From Paenibacillus typhae (lineage in GTDB: Bacteria > Bacillota > Bacilli > Paenibacillales > Paenibacillaceae): 64,000 nt of DNA. A program made the position numbers and the translations under genes. The stretch is from NCBI RefSeq assembly GCF_900099765.1, contig NZ_FNDX01000009.1:124001-188000 (forward strand), written 5' to 3'. Positions 32,174 through 41,270 of the stretch are shown piece by piece (position 1 is the stretch's first letter; the number at the start of each line of letters is the position of its first letter). The notes below the pieces were generated by a model. The model did not search any database. It was not told the DNA's origin and worked only from the letters and a program-made list of their open reading frames with translations.

Positions 32174-32737
32174 TTAACGCTCCATCAGCAGCAGCTCATC
32201 AATCCGCTCCTTCGCCCCCTTCCAGGACGTCATCAGCGGAAACGCATACTCCTCCCTTGCTCTTAGATTCCACGGATGCGGGATGCACAGCACTTTTTTG
32301 CCTTCCTGAACAGCAGGGAGCAGATTATGCGGCCCGTCGTCGATCAGCAGATCAAAATTAATCAGATGCTTCCGCTTGGCCGTAAAGAAATTTTCGGCCG
32401 GAATGAACGGCATATGCTTCTGCAGCCAGTTCCATTTTTCAGTAACGGACTTTGGTGAAGCCGCAGTAACGATTATGACATCATAGGCGTTGTGCAGCTT
32501 TTCCATTTCCTCCACCACATGCTCGTCGAACAGCTCCAGCTCCTCATACAGCCCGGGCCTCCCGAAAAAGAGCTCCTGTGTACTGTCGGGGTGGCGTAAA
32601 TGGTCTGTATTCCAGTCGATCATATCCTCATAGCGGAGGAGATGTGTCGGGAAATCATTATTGTTATGGTAAATAGCCCGTTTGACCAGATGACAGATAG
32701 TATCATCCATATCTACGGCGATGACCGGTTTTCTCAT
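32174..32737 (-). CDS. 5'(3')-deoxyribonucleotidase-like HAD phosphatase (NT5C family)
   Basis: A 187-residue cytosolic HAD-superfamily hydrolase. Motif I is IAVDMDDTICH near residue 6, with the nucleophile and acid Asp pair. Motif II is VIIVTAAS, and the C-terminal acidic motif is LLIDDGPHNLL. Family members remove the 5' phosphate from deoxynucleotides. GGAG lies six bases before ATG 32737. Downstream is a convergent terminator. Two acetyltransferase genes lie upstream on the same strand. Confidence 0.82.
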   Translation of the reverse strand: MRKPVIAVDMDDTICHLVKRAIYHNNNDFPTHLLRYEDMIDWNTDHLRHPDSTQELFFGRPGLYEELELFDEHVVEEMEKLHNAYDVIIVTAASPKSVTEKWNWLQKHMPFIPAENFFTAKRKHLINFDLLIDDGPHNLLPAVQEGKKVLCIPHPWNLRAREEYAFPLMTSWKGAKERIDELLLMER

Positions 32738-32763
32738 AGGCAGCTCCTATTCATGCTTGTATA

Positions 32764-33576
32764 TTAGATTAGACTCCAGATCGAGCGTGTCCAGGCGATC
32801 CGGAAGCCTGTCCGCTCCATATTGTTCTGGCTAACCGATCCAAAAGCGGCTTGTGCAGCAACTAACCTGCAGCCTGCTTCATGGGCGGCGTTTAATCTGT
32901 GCCGAAGCAGTGCAGTCTGTATGCCGCGGTTGCGGAAATCAGGTGCAGTCGCTGCCAGCGCGCATGAAGCAACGTTACCGCCGATATGCATTGCCGCTAC
33001 CCCGGCAGGTACATTATCAAGAAGTGCCAGGAACAGCTTCCATCCACTCCTGTTAAGCAATCCGATGTTATTGTTAATAAAATGAGGCTTGGCAGACAGC
33101 GGCATGCCTGAGCCGAGACAATGTATTTCAGCATAAGCGTCAAAGTGAGTCTGTTCCCGGATTTCAATAATTTCAATATTGGACGGCGGGGTTGGCGGTT
33201 CTGGTAGAGGCAAACCGTATAACACAGAATGAAATGCTGTCTGGCCCAGACCGTTAGCTCTTAACGCTGCGAGCAGTCTGGGACTGCAATGATACGGATC
33301 AACATCAACCTGGAAGTCCCGATCCCGTTCACGATAGAACCGGACCCATTCTCCTATCTGATCCTCTTCAGCAGCTGTTAACCCTTTTACCGAATTAAAT
33401 AGGCTCCAGGGCATAGTCCTTATGTAAAAAGCAGTCGCTTTCCCAAAGCTTCTGATCTCAACACCCTCCGGATTTCCATCCCGTTCCGCAATGGACTCTA
33501 TTCTGGAAGCGAGGAAATCTATTTCGGATTGCCGGATTTGGGCAGCAAGCTTGTCATTGACAACCGGAAATTGCAC
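32764..33576 (-). CDS. GNAT-family N-acetyltransferase
   Basis: A 270-residue protein. The GNAT core lies in the C-terminal half (about residues 130-270), with the acetyl-CoA-binding signature FRNRGIQTALLRHRL and preceding strands LFLALLDNVPAGVAAM. The first 125 residues are a divergent GNAT-like half. GTG 33576 is preferred over TTG 33582 because GGAGG lies eight bases before it. It starts 20 bases after the stop of the next upstream acetyltransferase gene, so they are probably co-transcribed. The substrate is unknown. Confidence 0.8.
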   Translation of the reverse strand: MQFPVVNDKLAAQIRQSEIDFLASRIESIAERDGNPEGVEIRSFGKATAFYIRTMPWSLFNSVKGLTAAEEDQIGEWVRFYRERDRDFQVDVDPYHCSPRLLAALRANGLGQTAFHSVLYGLPLPEPPTPPSNIEIIEIREQTHFDAYAEIHCLGSGMPLSAKPHFINNNIGLLNRSGWKLFLALLDNVPAGVAAMHIGGNVASCALAATAPDFRNRGIQTALLRHRLNAAHEAGCRLVAAQAAFGSVSQNNMERTGFRIAWTRSIWSLI

Positions 33577-33595
33577 GCTCAACGCCTCCCTCTAG

Positions 33596-34081
33596 CTAAT
33601 TATGCTTTTCAAGCGCTTTTATATACCAGGCATCACAGGCGAAATGCTCAGATCCGGCCAGCGGCTCTGCGAGCATAGTGAAGCCGTGCTTCTGATAAAA
33701 CCTGTTCGCTGCCCCCATCGTCTGCAAGGTTTCCAGATAACATTGCTTATAATGCAGAGCGGCAAAATCCAGCGCAGTCTTCAGCAGCTCAGCCGCAATA
33801 CCGGTTCCTCTGGTGGCGCTGGCAAGATACATCTTTTGCAGCTCACAAACCTCATCCGACTCTGCAAAAGGTGCAATTCCGCAGCCGCCCAGCACCTGAC
33901 CATTCTCCTCAACAATCCAGTATGCCCGGTTATCAGCAGAGTTGTAATAGCTGTAGAGATCATGCATGCTGTCATCAGCCCAGGCGAGGCCTTCACGGTT
34001 GCCGCCAAATTCGATCAGACATTCTCTGATGATTTGTTCAATGAAACGGTTGTCCGTTTTTTCTATCTGTCTAATCTTCAT
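33596..34081 (-). CDS. GNAT-family N-acetyltransferase
   Basis: A 161-residue single-domain GNAT protein. Motif A reads LQKMYLASATRGTGIAAELL, and the C-terminal part has CYLETLQTMGAANRFYQKHGF. This matches small YjgM/PhnO-like acetyltransferases. A GGAGG lies ten bases before ATG 34081. It is the first gene of a two-gene unit with the larger acetyltransferase. The substrate is unknown. Confidence 0.85.
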   Translation of the reverse strand: MKIRQIEKTDNRFIEQIIRECLIEFGGNREGLAWADDSMHDLYSYYNSADNRAYWIVEENGQVLGGCGIAPFAESDEVCELQKMYLASATRGTGIAAELLKTALDFAALHYKQCYLETLQTMGAANRFYQKHGFTMLAEPLAGSEHFACDAWYIKALEKHN

Positions 34082-34208
34082 TTGCCCATTGCCTCCATCT
34101 TGAACGATTTACTTTTGTAATTATACAAGATAACCGGGCAATGAACTATACTGGTAAAAGGCCAGAATCCGCTTACTGTACACTTATGACAACTATAAAG
34201 GAGAATTG

Positions 34209-34799
34209 ATGATGAACAAGCTTGTCTTTTTTCTCGGTCCTGGCGGCGCCGGCAAAACAACCTTGGCCAAAGCCGTGGCTTCCCGCCGTAAGGCGGCGGT
34301 ACTGGATATGGATATCCTGTTACGCCCTGCCGCCACGGCAATAATGACCATGCACGGACTTGACCCGGATGACCGGGATTCGGACGAATATAAAAAGCTC
34401 TGCCGCAATTTGGGTTACCGGATTACTATGGATGCCGCACTCGATAACATCGGACTCTCTGCCGATCTTTATGTCGTTGGACCCTTCACCAAGGAGGCTG
34501 CCGATCCGGAATGGATTGAGGCTGAGCTGCAGCGGATCGGCATGACCTTGCAGGAGGTTGAAGTGAAGGTGGTGCTGGTCACCTTGAAGGACGAAGAGCT
34601 GTTTCGTGAGCGGATTGCCGGCCGTAACTCTCCGCTCGACGACTGGAAGTTCCGGAACTGGGAGCAGTTCCGCTCCGCCTTCAGCCCCCGAACAATCGCC
34701 TGGCCGCTGCCGGAAGGTAAAGTAACGGTCATTGACAACTCGAGTCCTGAGCTTGATGTGACTGCGGGGATAGTGGAACAGTTTATCTACGCAGAATAA
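34209..34799 (+). CDS. P-loop NTPase, small kinase-like
   Basis: A protein of about 196 residues with a Walker A motif at the N terminus, FFLGPGGAGKTTLAKAVA. The lid-like RERIAGRNSPLDDWK and the C-terminal VIDNSSPE resemble small-molecule kinases of the shikimate/gluconate kinase fold. No family can be assigned. AAAGGAG lies five bases before ATG 34209 and eight before ATG 34212, so either can be the start; an in-frame TTG at 34206 is less likely. It is monocistronic, divergent from the acetyltransferase genes. Confidence 0.75.
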   Translation: MMNKLVFFLGPGGAGKTTLAKAVASRRKAAVLDMDILLRPAATAIMTMHGLDPDDRDSDEYKKLCRNLGYRITMDAALDNIGLSADLYVVGPFTKEAADPEWIEAELQRIGMTLQEVEVKVVLVTLKDEELFRERIAGRNSPLDDWKFRNWEQFRSAFSPRTIAWPLPEGKVTVIDNSSPELDVTAGIVEQFIYAE

Positions 34800-34901
34800 G
34801 CCGGGTTAACTGAGTGCCGCCTATTTTTTCCGTGTTCGTCCCCGTTAAGCCCGGACCGCATAAAATAACTTCAAGATAACAGGGAGATGGCGGGATGAAT
34901 A

Positions 34902-36056
34902 ATGGAAGAAATGAGCGGAAAGGCTAACCCGGCAGGCACAAATCGATGTGCATCCGGGTTTTACCAAGACGTATGGGAATGTCATGCTTCGTCTTCCTCC
35001 GGAGACGAGATCAGGCTTGGTTCTTTTGATTTTGGCGAAACCGCTGTATATGAAGCCCCCAAAACGGTTAAAACGGAAGTTCACCCGTACTTGAAATCCT
35101 ATACCCTTCAACCCGAAGGCGGATATATTGCTTACATTCCAAATGGGCGCGTCTGGGGGCCCTCTGGTTCAATCCTGACATCGGAAGATAAACTGATCTA
35201 CGACCTTTCTCCGGAATACGATGGACACCTTAACAGAATGCTGACAGCGGAGGAACACCCGGCTTTGCACTGCCAGAAAGCCCGGGAGCATTACGACCTT
35301 CAGGGGACGGCTGCTGCATTGACCTTTTGCGGGAGTCCTAATTATTTTCATTGGTTATATGATGTGCTGCCGCGTCTGGGTATGCTTAGAATACTAAACA
35401 TCCCTTTTCAAAACCTCATTATGAACCCGAATCCTTATGGGACTTTCGTAGAGCAGACTTTAACTATGTTTGGAATAGCAGAATCGTCCGTAATTTGCAC
35501 TGGAGATGACCGGCAAATTCAGGCCGAACTGCTGGTAGCGCCTTCGCTGTTGATGAACTCCCATTACCCGCCTTGGGCCACTTCTACCCTGCGAAAGTTT
35601 ATGCTGCCGGGACGAGACACCACGCTCCATTCTCCGGGCCGTATTTTTATCTCCCGGAGTAAAGTCTCTTCCCGCCGGATCATCAATGAGAACGAAGTAA
35701 TCCATTGTCTGGAGTCATACGGCTTCGTTCCTGTACGTATGGAGGATTGGACCGTAGCCCAGCAAATTCAGCTGTTTGCTTCCGCCGAAGCGATTGTTTC
35801 GCCGCATGGTGCAGGCTTGTCCAATCTTGCTTTTTGCATGAAGGGAACCGTTGTTGTCGAAATTTTTCATAGACGGCATGTAGTGCCTACTTACTGGATG
35901 ATCAGCAACCACAACAAACTTGATTACTATATGATGTACGGGCAGGCTGACGAAACGGTACAGGACCGTTTTTCGGGATTTGCGGACTTCTCAGTGGATC
36001 TGGATCAGCTGAAGCAAACGCTTGGTTTAACCGGACTGAACAAGCAAAAGATATGA
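34902..36056 (+). CDS. Glycosyltransferase family 61 protein
   Basis: A 384-residue protein of the GT61 (DUF563) type. Diagnostic stretches are NYFHWLYDVLPRLGML near residue 145, RIFISRSKVSSRRIINENEV near 247, and the nucleotide-sugar-binding-like IVSPHGAGLSNLAFC near 300. Bacterial members decorate surface polysaccharides and lie near capsule or spore-coat genes; here it stands alone. No signal peptide is visible. The start ATG 34902 lacks a strong ribosome site (GGGATG nearby), and an in-frame ATG at 34911 is possible. Confidence 0.85.
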   Translation: MEEMSGKANPAGTNRCASGFYQDVWECHASSSSGDEIRLGSFDFGETAVYEAPKTVKTEVHPYLKSYTLQPEGGYIAYIPNGRVWGPSGSILTSEDKLIYDLSPEYDGHLNRMLTAEEHPALHCQKAREHYDLQGTAAALTFCGSPNYFHWLYDVLPRLGMLRILNIPFQNLIMNPNPYGTFVEQTLTMFGIAESSVICTGDDRQIQAELLVAPSLLMNSHYPPWATSTLRKFMLPGRDTTLHSPGRIFISRSKVSSRRIINENEVIHCLESYGFVPVRMEDWTVAQQIQLFASAEAIVSPHGAGLSNLAFCMKGTVVVEIFHRRHVVPTYWMISNHNKLDYYMMYGQADETVQDRFSGFADFSVDLDQLKQTLGLTGLNKQKI

Positions 36057-36196
36057 ACAGACCATTCGATAGCGCAGATGTAATATCATTCCTATTGCAT
36101 TCGCAGCGAATCTGAAATATATTGAATATATAAATAGTTGACCCCTCAATTATTGATGGATCAAATAAAAATACAAAATTCAAGGAGAGAACCAGC

Positions 36197-36835
36197 ATGA
36201 AAGAATTCCAGCAAACCAATGATTTTAATGAGATCGTATATGGACGCCGGTCCATCAAAACCTATGATCCCTCTGTGAAAATCAGCAGAGAAGAAATGAC
36301 AGAAATTCTGAAGGAAGCCAGTACGGCTCCCTCGTCTATCAATATGCAGCCATGGCGCTTCCTGGTAATTGACAGTGAAGAAGGCAAGCAAAAGCTCGCT
36401 CCCCTCTCGCGTTTCAATAAGGACAAAGTTCTGCAGGCCTCTGCTGTCATTGCAGTCTTTGGCGACATGAACAATTTCGATTACGCAGAAGAAATTTATG
36501 GCAAAGCTGTGGAGCTCGGCTATATGCCGCAAGAAGTGAAAGATTATCAGCTGAATGCCTTTAAGCCGCTGTATTCACAAATTAGCGATCAAGATATGCG
36601 CGATATTATTCTGCTCGATGCCGGACTGGTGTCCATGCAGCTGATGCTGGTGGCGCGTTCGCACGGGTACGACACGAATCCGATCGGCGGCTATGAGAAG
36701 GACCAGATCGCTGAAGCCTTCGGATTGGACAAGCAGCGCTATCTGCCGGTGATGCTGCTTACCATCGGTAAGGCTGCCAGTGAAGGCTTCAATTCTTACC
36801 GTCTGCCAGTTGACCAAACAACGGTTTGGGCTTAA
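36197..36835 (+). CDS. Nitroreductase-family flavoprotein
   Basis: A 212-residue cytoplasmic FMN enzyme. The N-terminal FMN-binding signature is RRSIKTYDPSVKISREEM, followed by STAPSSINMQPWRFLV, and later GLVSMQLMLVARSHGYDTNPIGG, all typical of YodC/YdgI-like NAD(P)H nitroreductases. It would reduce nitroaromatics or quinones with NAD(P)H. AAGGAG precedes ATG 36197. It is followed by a terminator and then a MarR-family regulator gene, a pairing that often controls nitroreductases. Confidence 0.9.
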   Translation: MKEFQQTNDFNEIVYGRRSIKTYDPSVKISREEMTEILKEASTAPSSINMQPWRFLVIDSEEGKQKLAPLSRFNKDKVLQASAVIAVFGDMNNFDYAEEIYGKAVELGYMPQEVKDYQLNAFKPLYSQISDQDMRDIILLDAGLVSMQLMLVARSHGYDTNPIGGYEKDQIAEAFGLDKQRYLPVMLLTIGKAASEGFNSYRLPVDQTTVWA

Positions 36836-36871
36836 GGTAAACATAATCTGCTTACATGAATAACTATTGCA

Positions 36872-36900
36872 GAAGACGGAGAACAGCTCCGTCTTCTTTT
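36872..36900 (+). terminator. Terminator of the nitroreductase gene
   Basis: GAAGACGGAG (36872-36881) pairs with CTCCGTCTTC (36887-36896) around a five-base loop, followed by TTTT, 37 bases after the stop. Confidence 0.8.
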
Positions 36901-36925
36901 AACATCACATCAAGGAGGGAACATC

Positions 36926-37351
36926 ATGAATTGTTCAATGGAACAAGAGGCTGTATTGTACCTGCTCAAAAAAATGGGCAATGAGCTCAGCCCGAAGTTC
37001 GAGCGCTGTACCGGCATCGGCTCTTCGAGGTACGATCTTCTATATCAGCTATATCTCGCGGATGAGGTGACCCAGAGTAACCTGCAAAAGGCCATTCACA
37101 TCGACAGTGCTGCAATTACCCGCCACTTGAAGCAGCTTGAGGCCGAAGGCATGGTGACCAGAAGACGCAACCCGGAAGATCAGCGGGTGACTTTTGTGCG
37201 GCTGACCGAGGAAGGCCGGAGCCATATTGTAAACTTTAACAAGGAACGGACCGAATTCATCCGGCAGCTGCTTAACAGCTTCAGCGAGCAAGAAATAAAT
37301 CTGATGACAGAAATGCTCACCAGGATGCTTCACAATCTGAAGGGTCTTTAG
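36926..37351 (+). CDS. MarR-family transcriptional regulator
   Basis: A 141-residue winged-helix regulator. The recognition region is VTQSNLQKAIHIDSAAITRHLKQLEAEGMV and the wing is RRRNPEDQRVTFVRLTEEG. Helical ends form the dimer. AAGGAGG lies eight bases before ATG 36926. It follows the nitroreductase gene after a terminator and may regulate it. Its stop codon abuts the end of the convergent gene at 37352. Confidence 0.9.
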   Translation: MNCSMEQEAVLYLLKKMGNELSPKFERCTGIGSSRYDLLYQLYLADEVTQSNLQKAIHIDSAAITRHLKQLEAEGMVTRRRNPEDQRVTFVRLTEEGRSHIVNFNKERTEFIRQLLNSFSEQEINLMTEMLTRMLHNLKGL

Positions 37352-39019
37352 TTAGCCGCGTCTGCAGGCTTGCATCAGCTCTTCAAAAACCTGCTTCTTA
37401 TCCCCTTCAGCCTTGTCAGCAAGCTTCTTCAGCTTGTCCTTACCGCCCCAAATGAGGTACACAAGATGTTCCGACTGGTAGTACTGGAGGCCGCGGACCT
37501 GAGAGAGCAGCAGTCTGAGCAGCTTTTCATCCTCCAGCTCTTTCATCAGCTTTAGCTTTAATGAATCCGTACTATACAGCATACACGTCACGAGTACTGG
37601 AAGAGTCTCCGTGTTAATGCCGTAATGCCCATACAATGCCGCTGTGAACCCATTCTGGACCGACTGATGTTCAACGTCTACCTTTTCCATGTATTCTCTG
37701 ACCACCGGGAAATATGTGCGGTCCGAGAGACCAAGGCCAAAGACCGCGTAGCTGCCCGGCATGCAGCACTTCTCCCCTTCCGTATCTGTATACCATTCGA
37801 AGGTTTCCATGGCAGCCCTTGCGTACTCTTCCAGCAACGGGTGGACCTCAGGGTACTCAAGCGCATTCGCAAAAAAACGGTGCGTGCCCGACTTGGCCAG
37901 TCCCTTGACCGGCAACCAGCTTTTAACTGCGGATTTCAGCTTAATCTGATAGCTTTTTGGAAAACCCTGTTTAAGCAGCGTTATGAGGAACCGGAGCGCC
38001 TGACCGTAGCTCTCCCCTGACTCCTGCTTCATATGGATACTTACCTCAGCAAACACATCATTAGCTATACCTTCCACCAGCTCAGTCTTCAGTCGGGTAA
38101 CATCCTCAGCCAAGGCTCCGCTGCCCTCCCGGATTAGCCGGTCAGCCCGGGTGCTGCCGAGTGCGGTCACGCAATTCAGGAAGGTGAGACCGGTACTTCT
38201 GCTGTAGGAAGGCTCATATCTGAGGATGCTTACTGCGCCATAGATCACCAGCTCTACAGCTTCTTGCCCGCTCCCGCTCTGCTCCAGCACTGCACCGCTC
38301 TTCCTCGTATATTCCTTCTCCCATTCGCTGCCTGTATTCTCAAAGTATCGGGGCAGCCACTGCTCCTCAACCCAATTCCTTAGAGCCACGGTCAGTGTAT
38401 TGCGGTGCTCTGCAAGATGTTTGCTTCCCTTATTCAGCACTTGTATCCGCTCATACAGTCCAATGATTCTGCCGGAATCCAAGACGGGAAACAATTCTTC
38501 ATCCAGCAGATGCCGGGCTAAAAAAAACGTTTCTAACGGTTTGGTAGGATATTTGCCGGCTTCGAGCTTGCTGGAGATATAAGAGCCGATCCGGTCCAGC
38601 AGCTGCTGCTTCTTCGCTTCGTCCACATATTTGAGAATGGGCACTTTAACAGTGCCGCCGTTGACGACTTGGAAGTTCCCTTCAAAATCAAACCGGTAAT
38701 CCAGCACGGCCTGAGGGAGTGAACTTAATCTATGCTGCATATGACGGGCAAGCTCAGGCACAATCTGCTCCCGCACCTGCTCCTCTGTAAGCCCGCCGCC
38801 GGTACTCAGCCTGCTTTTGCCCGGCACAGATAAATCCAGCGGGTAATCCGTCACATCCACTCTGCCACCCTCATATTTAAGGAGCGCGTACCCGTGAATG
38901 CCGACCTGCAGCGTAGTGCGTTTTACAATTTTCTCAGCGTCTTTATCGTTGATAAATGCGATCCACTTGTCTATTTCCTGCTTCATTTCCTCAATAATAG
39001 GTTCCATTGAATAATCCAT
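37352..39019 (-). CDS. Uncharacterised DUF6138-like protein
   Basis: A protein of about 555 residues, mostly helical, with no signal peptide or membrane segment. I recall similar proteins in Paenibacillus annotated as DUF6138, but the assignment is from memory and tentative. Recognisable traits are an N terminus MDYSMEPIIEEMKQEIDKWI, a central region with many short helices, and SWLPVKGLAKSGTHRFFANA near residue 385. The ATG at 39019 is preferred over TTG 39046 because the GGAG and AGGT purines lie between them. It is monocistronic, with its end touching the MarR gene end. No function is assigned. Confidence 0.7.
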   Translation of the reverse strand: MDYSMEPIIEEMKQEIDKWIAFINDKDAEKIVKRTTLQVGIHGYALLKYEGGRVDVTDYPLDLSVPGKSRLSTGGGLTEEQVREQIVPELARHMQHRLSSLPQAVLDYRFDFEGNFQVVNGGTVKVPILKYVDEAKKQQLLDRIGSYISSKLEAGKYPTKPLETFFLARHLLDEELFPVLDSGRIIGLYERIQVLNKGSKHLAEHRNTLTVALRNWVEEQWLPRYFENTGSEWEKEYTRKSGAVLEQSGSGQEAVELVIYGAVSILRYEPSYSRSTGLTFLNCVTALGSTRADRLIREGSGALAEDVTRLKTELVEGIANDVFAEVSIHMKQESGESYGQALRFLITLLKQGFPKSYQIKLKSAVKSWLPVKGLAKSGTHRFFANALEYPEVHPLLEEYARAAMETFEWYTDTEGEKCCMPGSYAVFGLGLSDRTYFPVVREYMEKVDVEHQSVQNGFTAALYGHYGINTETLPVLVTCMLYSTDSLKLKLMKELEDEKLLRLLLSQVRGLQYYQSEHLVYLIWGGKDKLKKLADKAEGDKKQVFEELMQACRRG

Positions 39020-39204
39020 AGCATTACCTGCTCCTTTACACAGCAATATCGGCAGTGAGGCTGCCCGGTCTACTCTATTAATAATTACATTAAATAGTAC
39101 AGTATCCTCATATACTGTTCAAATTTGCTCCAGACAAGGAATGGCCTGCTCTGTTAACCGCTGATAACCTGCTGGTTAGGTGGTTAATCTACGGTGAATA
39201 AGTC

Positions 39205-39236
39205 AAAGAGCAGCCGGGGGCTGCTCTTTTTTTTTT
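39205..39236. terminator. Terminator of the RimJ/RimL-like acetyltransferase gene
   Basis: AAAGAGCAGCC (39205-39215) pairs with GGCTGCTCTTT (39219-39229) around GGG, with a ten-base T run on the plus strand. On the minus strand it lies immediately downstream of the gene ending at 39242. Confidence 0.75.
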
Positions 39237-39241
39237 GACAA

Positions 39242-39793
39242 TCATATAGCTCCTTTTACGATTCCGTAGTAATGCTTATCATCGTATTCTCCAGTATCGT
39301 TATAATAGTAACTTTCTTTATGTGTACCTTCATACTGCATGTGAGCTTTCTGCATCACCTTTCCAGATACCGCATTCTTCCCGCGGTGATATGCCTGCAG
39401 CCGGTGCAGTGAAGTATGGGTAAAGGTATACTGTATTACTGCTGTTAAAGCCTCAGTGGCATACCCATTATTCTGATAGGATCGTCCGATACAATATTCA
39501 ATTTCTGCAAGACGATGATCCATGTCAACCTGACAGAAGGCAATTTGTCCAATACAATCCTCATGATCTTTAAGAATGATTGCCCAGCGGTAAAAGTCAC
39601 TTTTTTTATAGGACAACACCCATTTGTACAGTAACTCCTCTACTGAAGCTATACTACTATAAACAGGTTCGCCGTAATTTTCTTGGATATCTTTGTCATT
39701 GATCCAGTTAGCATGCATACCCGGGGCATCTTCCATCGTAAATGGTCTTAGCTTCAACCTTGCGGTATTTATGATTCCAGTTGCCGCCCGCAT
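39242..39793 (-). CDS. GNAT acetyltransferase, RimJ/RimL-like
   Basis: A 183-residue GNAT protein of the RimJ/RimL group. The N terminus is TARLKLRPFTMEDAPGMHANW, and the acetyl-CoA-binding region is GRSYQNNGYATEALTAVIQY, followed by HTSLHRLQAYHRGKNAVSGKVM. These bacteria use such enzymes for protein N-termini or small molecules such as antibiotics. ATG 39793 has GGAGGG six bases upstream; a 37-codon longer frame to 39904 lacks a site and overlaps the next gene. It lies downstream of the flavoprotein gene on the same strand. Confidence 0.85.
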   Translation of the reverse strand: MRAATGIINTARLKLRPFTMEDAPGMHANWINDKDIQENYGEPVYSSIASVEELLYKWVLSYKKSDFYRWAIILKDHEDCIGQIAFCQVDMDHRLAEIEYCIGRSYQNNGYATEALTAVIQYTFTHTSLHRLQAYHRGKNAVSGKVMQKAHMQYEGTHKESYYYNDTGEYDDKHYYGIVKGAI

Positions 39794-39903
39794 TGATTTC
39801 CCTCCAGCATTACAGGATTGTTCTGCAGATAAATCCATTTTACCGGCAGAATATATAAGCGGCCATATACTAACCAACAGTAGATTTAGACTTCCATACT
39901 GCA

Positions 39904-40827
39904 CTATTCCACGGTCACATTCGCTTCCCAGGCCTCCCCGTTCAGCTCACCGTTAATCATAATAGCAGTCAGTGCGCCGGAAGCAGCTGCGGCAATGGCC
40001 TGATACTTTTCAGAAGCGGCATCACCGGCAGAGAAAACCCCGGAAATGTTTGTTTTGCCGTATTCATCTGTGAGGATGCTGCCCGTCTCGGTCATTTCGC
40101 AGCCCAAAGCCAGCGGGAGATCCGAGCCACTTGTCAGCTTGGGAGCGAAGAAAATCCCCTCACACGGAAGCCGGGTTCCATCCTCCAAAACCACCTGCTG
40201 CACCATTCCCGCCTTTGATTCTATTGTTCTTATTGCTGGTTCATGCACCAGCACCCCATGCCGCGTCAGCTCCCCTCGATCTTCATCCGTCAATTCCGCC
40301 GGCCCGTTGGTACAAATGCTGTAATCTTTCGTCCAGCCGGAGATTACTTTAGCCAGATGCAGTGCGTGGGTTCCATCCACAATAAGGATAAGCTTTTTGT
40401 CCCGGAGCTCCCAGCCGTCACAATATGGGCAGACAAAGGCGCTTGTGCCATAGACCTCAGCGAGTCCGTCAACGGACAGCGGAAGATCTTTTTTCCCAAC
40501 AGCAAAAAGCAGTTTCTTACTAGAATACATCGCGCCTGAGACCGTCGTAATTTCAAAATCATCCTCGTTCTTCGTAACCGCTGCAGCGGTATCACTGACA
40601 CGGCTCACTGATGGATAAGCCTCCAGTTCTTCATGCGCCGCCTTGCGGAACTCTCTTGGACTTACTCCATCCCTTGTAAGGAAGCCGTGTGTCTCACGGG
40701 TAACAATATTCCTTGGCTGCAGATCGTCAATGACAATAACGGATTTCCGGGCCCGTCCCAGAACTAATGCCGCATTTAGACCCGCCGGACCCCCGCCGAT
40801 AATAATCACATCTACTTTAGTATTCAT
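39904..40827 (-). CDS. Thioredoxin-reductase-like FAD/NAD(P) oxidoreductase
   Basis: A 307-residue flavoprotein. The N-terminal FAD motif is VIIIGGGPAGLNAALVLGRA. A redox CxxC is in FVCPYCDGWEL near residue 135, as in thioredoxin reductases. The second FAD motif is GVFSAGDAASEKYQAIAAAASGALTA. The usual NADPH-binding GxGxxA between them is poorly conserved (ILIVDGTHALHLAK). Its electron acceptor is unknown. ATG 40827 follows AAGGGTG; an upstream GTG at 40860 lacks support. The acetyltransferase gene lies about 110 bases downstream on the same strand. Confidence 0.85.
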   Translation of the reverse strand: MNTKVDVIIIGGGPAGLNAALVLGRARKSVIVIDDLQPRNIVTRETHGFLTRDGVSPREFRKAAHEELEAYPSVSRVSDTAAAVTKNEDDFEITTVSGAMYSSKKLLFAVGKKDLPLSVDGLAEVYGTSAFVCPYCDGWELRDKKLILIVDGTHALHLAKVISGWTKDYSICTNGPAELTDEDRGELTRHGVLVHEPAIRTIESKAGMVQQVVLEDGTRLPCEGIFFAPKLTSGSDLPLALGCEMTETGSILTDEYGKTNISGVFSAGDAASEKYQAIAAAASGALTAIMINGELNGEAWEANVTVE

Positions 40828-40984
40828 ATTAAACACCCTTCCCGGAGTTATTATGTCCACGATTTTAAAAAGCTATTGCAGACTCTTTATGTCTACGATA
40901 ACCGGAACAGGTATTTAAAGCAAGTCTTTTTGTTGCATCGTAGTGTATAATTTATCCATATAACCGTTGAAAGGAGCTGATGGT

Positions 40985-41209
40985 ATGGCCCTTGGAATAA
41001 TATTGCTTATCTTTGGCATTGGATCGATCGTATTTGGCTTATATATCCGCAAGCACCCTGACTATGCCTGGAAAATGAGTGAGGCCTGGAAGGTAAAAGG
41101 AGATTCCGAGCCCAGCAGCAGTTATATCAGTCTTATGACATTCAGGGGGGCTGTAGGCATCTGGATCGGAGCATTTTCCACAATATTTGGCCTGCTTCAG
41201 TTTCTCTAA
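40985..41209 (+). CDS. Small membrane protein, DUF6199-like
   Basis: A 74-residue protein with two predicted transmembrane helices, ALGIILLIFGIGSIVFGLYI at the N terminus and GAVGIWIGAFSTIFGLLQFL at the C terminus, joined by a hydrophilic loop with a tryptophan-rich YAWKMSEAWKVKG. It resembles small DUF6199-type membrane proteins, an assignment from memory. AAAGGAG lies eight bases before ATG 40985. A hairpin with TTTT follows. Function unknown. Confidence 0.7.
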   Translation: MALGIILLIFGIGSIVFGLYIRKHPDYAWKMSEAWKVKGDSEPSSSYISLMTFRGAVGIWIGAFSTIFGLLQFL

Positions 41210-41217
41210 TATGCTTA

Positions 41218-41262
41218 GGCACGCTCTGCTGTCCACCCCGGACTATGCGGAACGTGCCTTTT
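41218..41262 (+). terminator. Terminator of the small membrane protein gene
   Basis: GGCACG (41218-41223) pairs with CGTGCC (41253-41258), extended inward by imperfect pairs such as TCC/GGA, and followed by TTTT. Confidence 0.6.
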
Positions 41263-41270
41263 CCCTGCTA

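Noticed and set aside
32089..32361. 90-codon plus-strand frame after the ABC exporter
   Set aside because: It overlaps the convergent terminator and the 3' part of the deoxynucleotidase gene and has no independent support.
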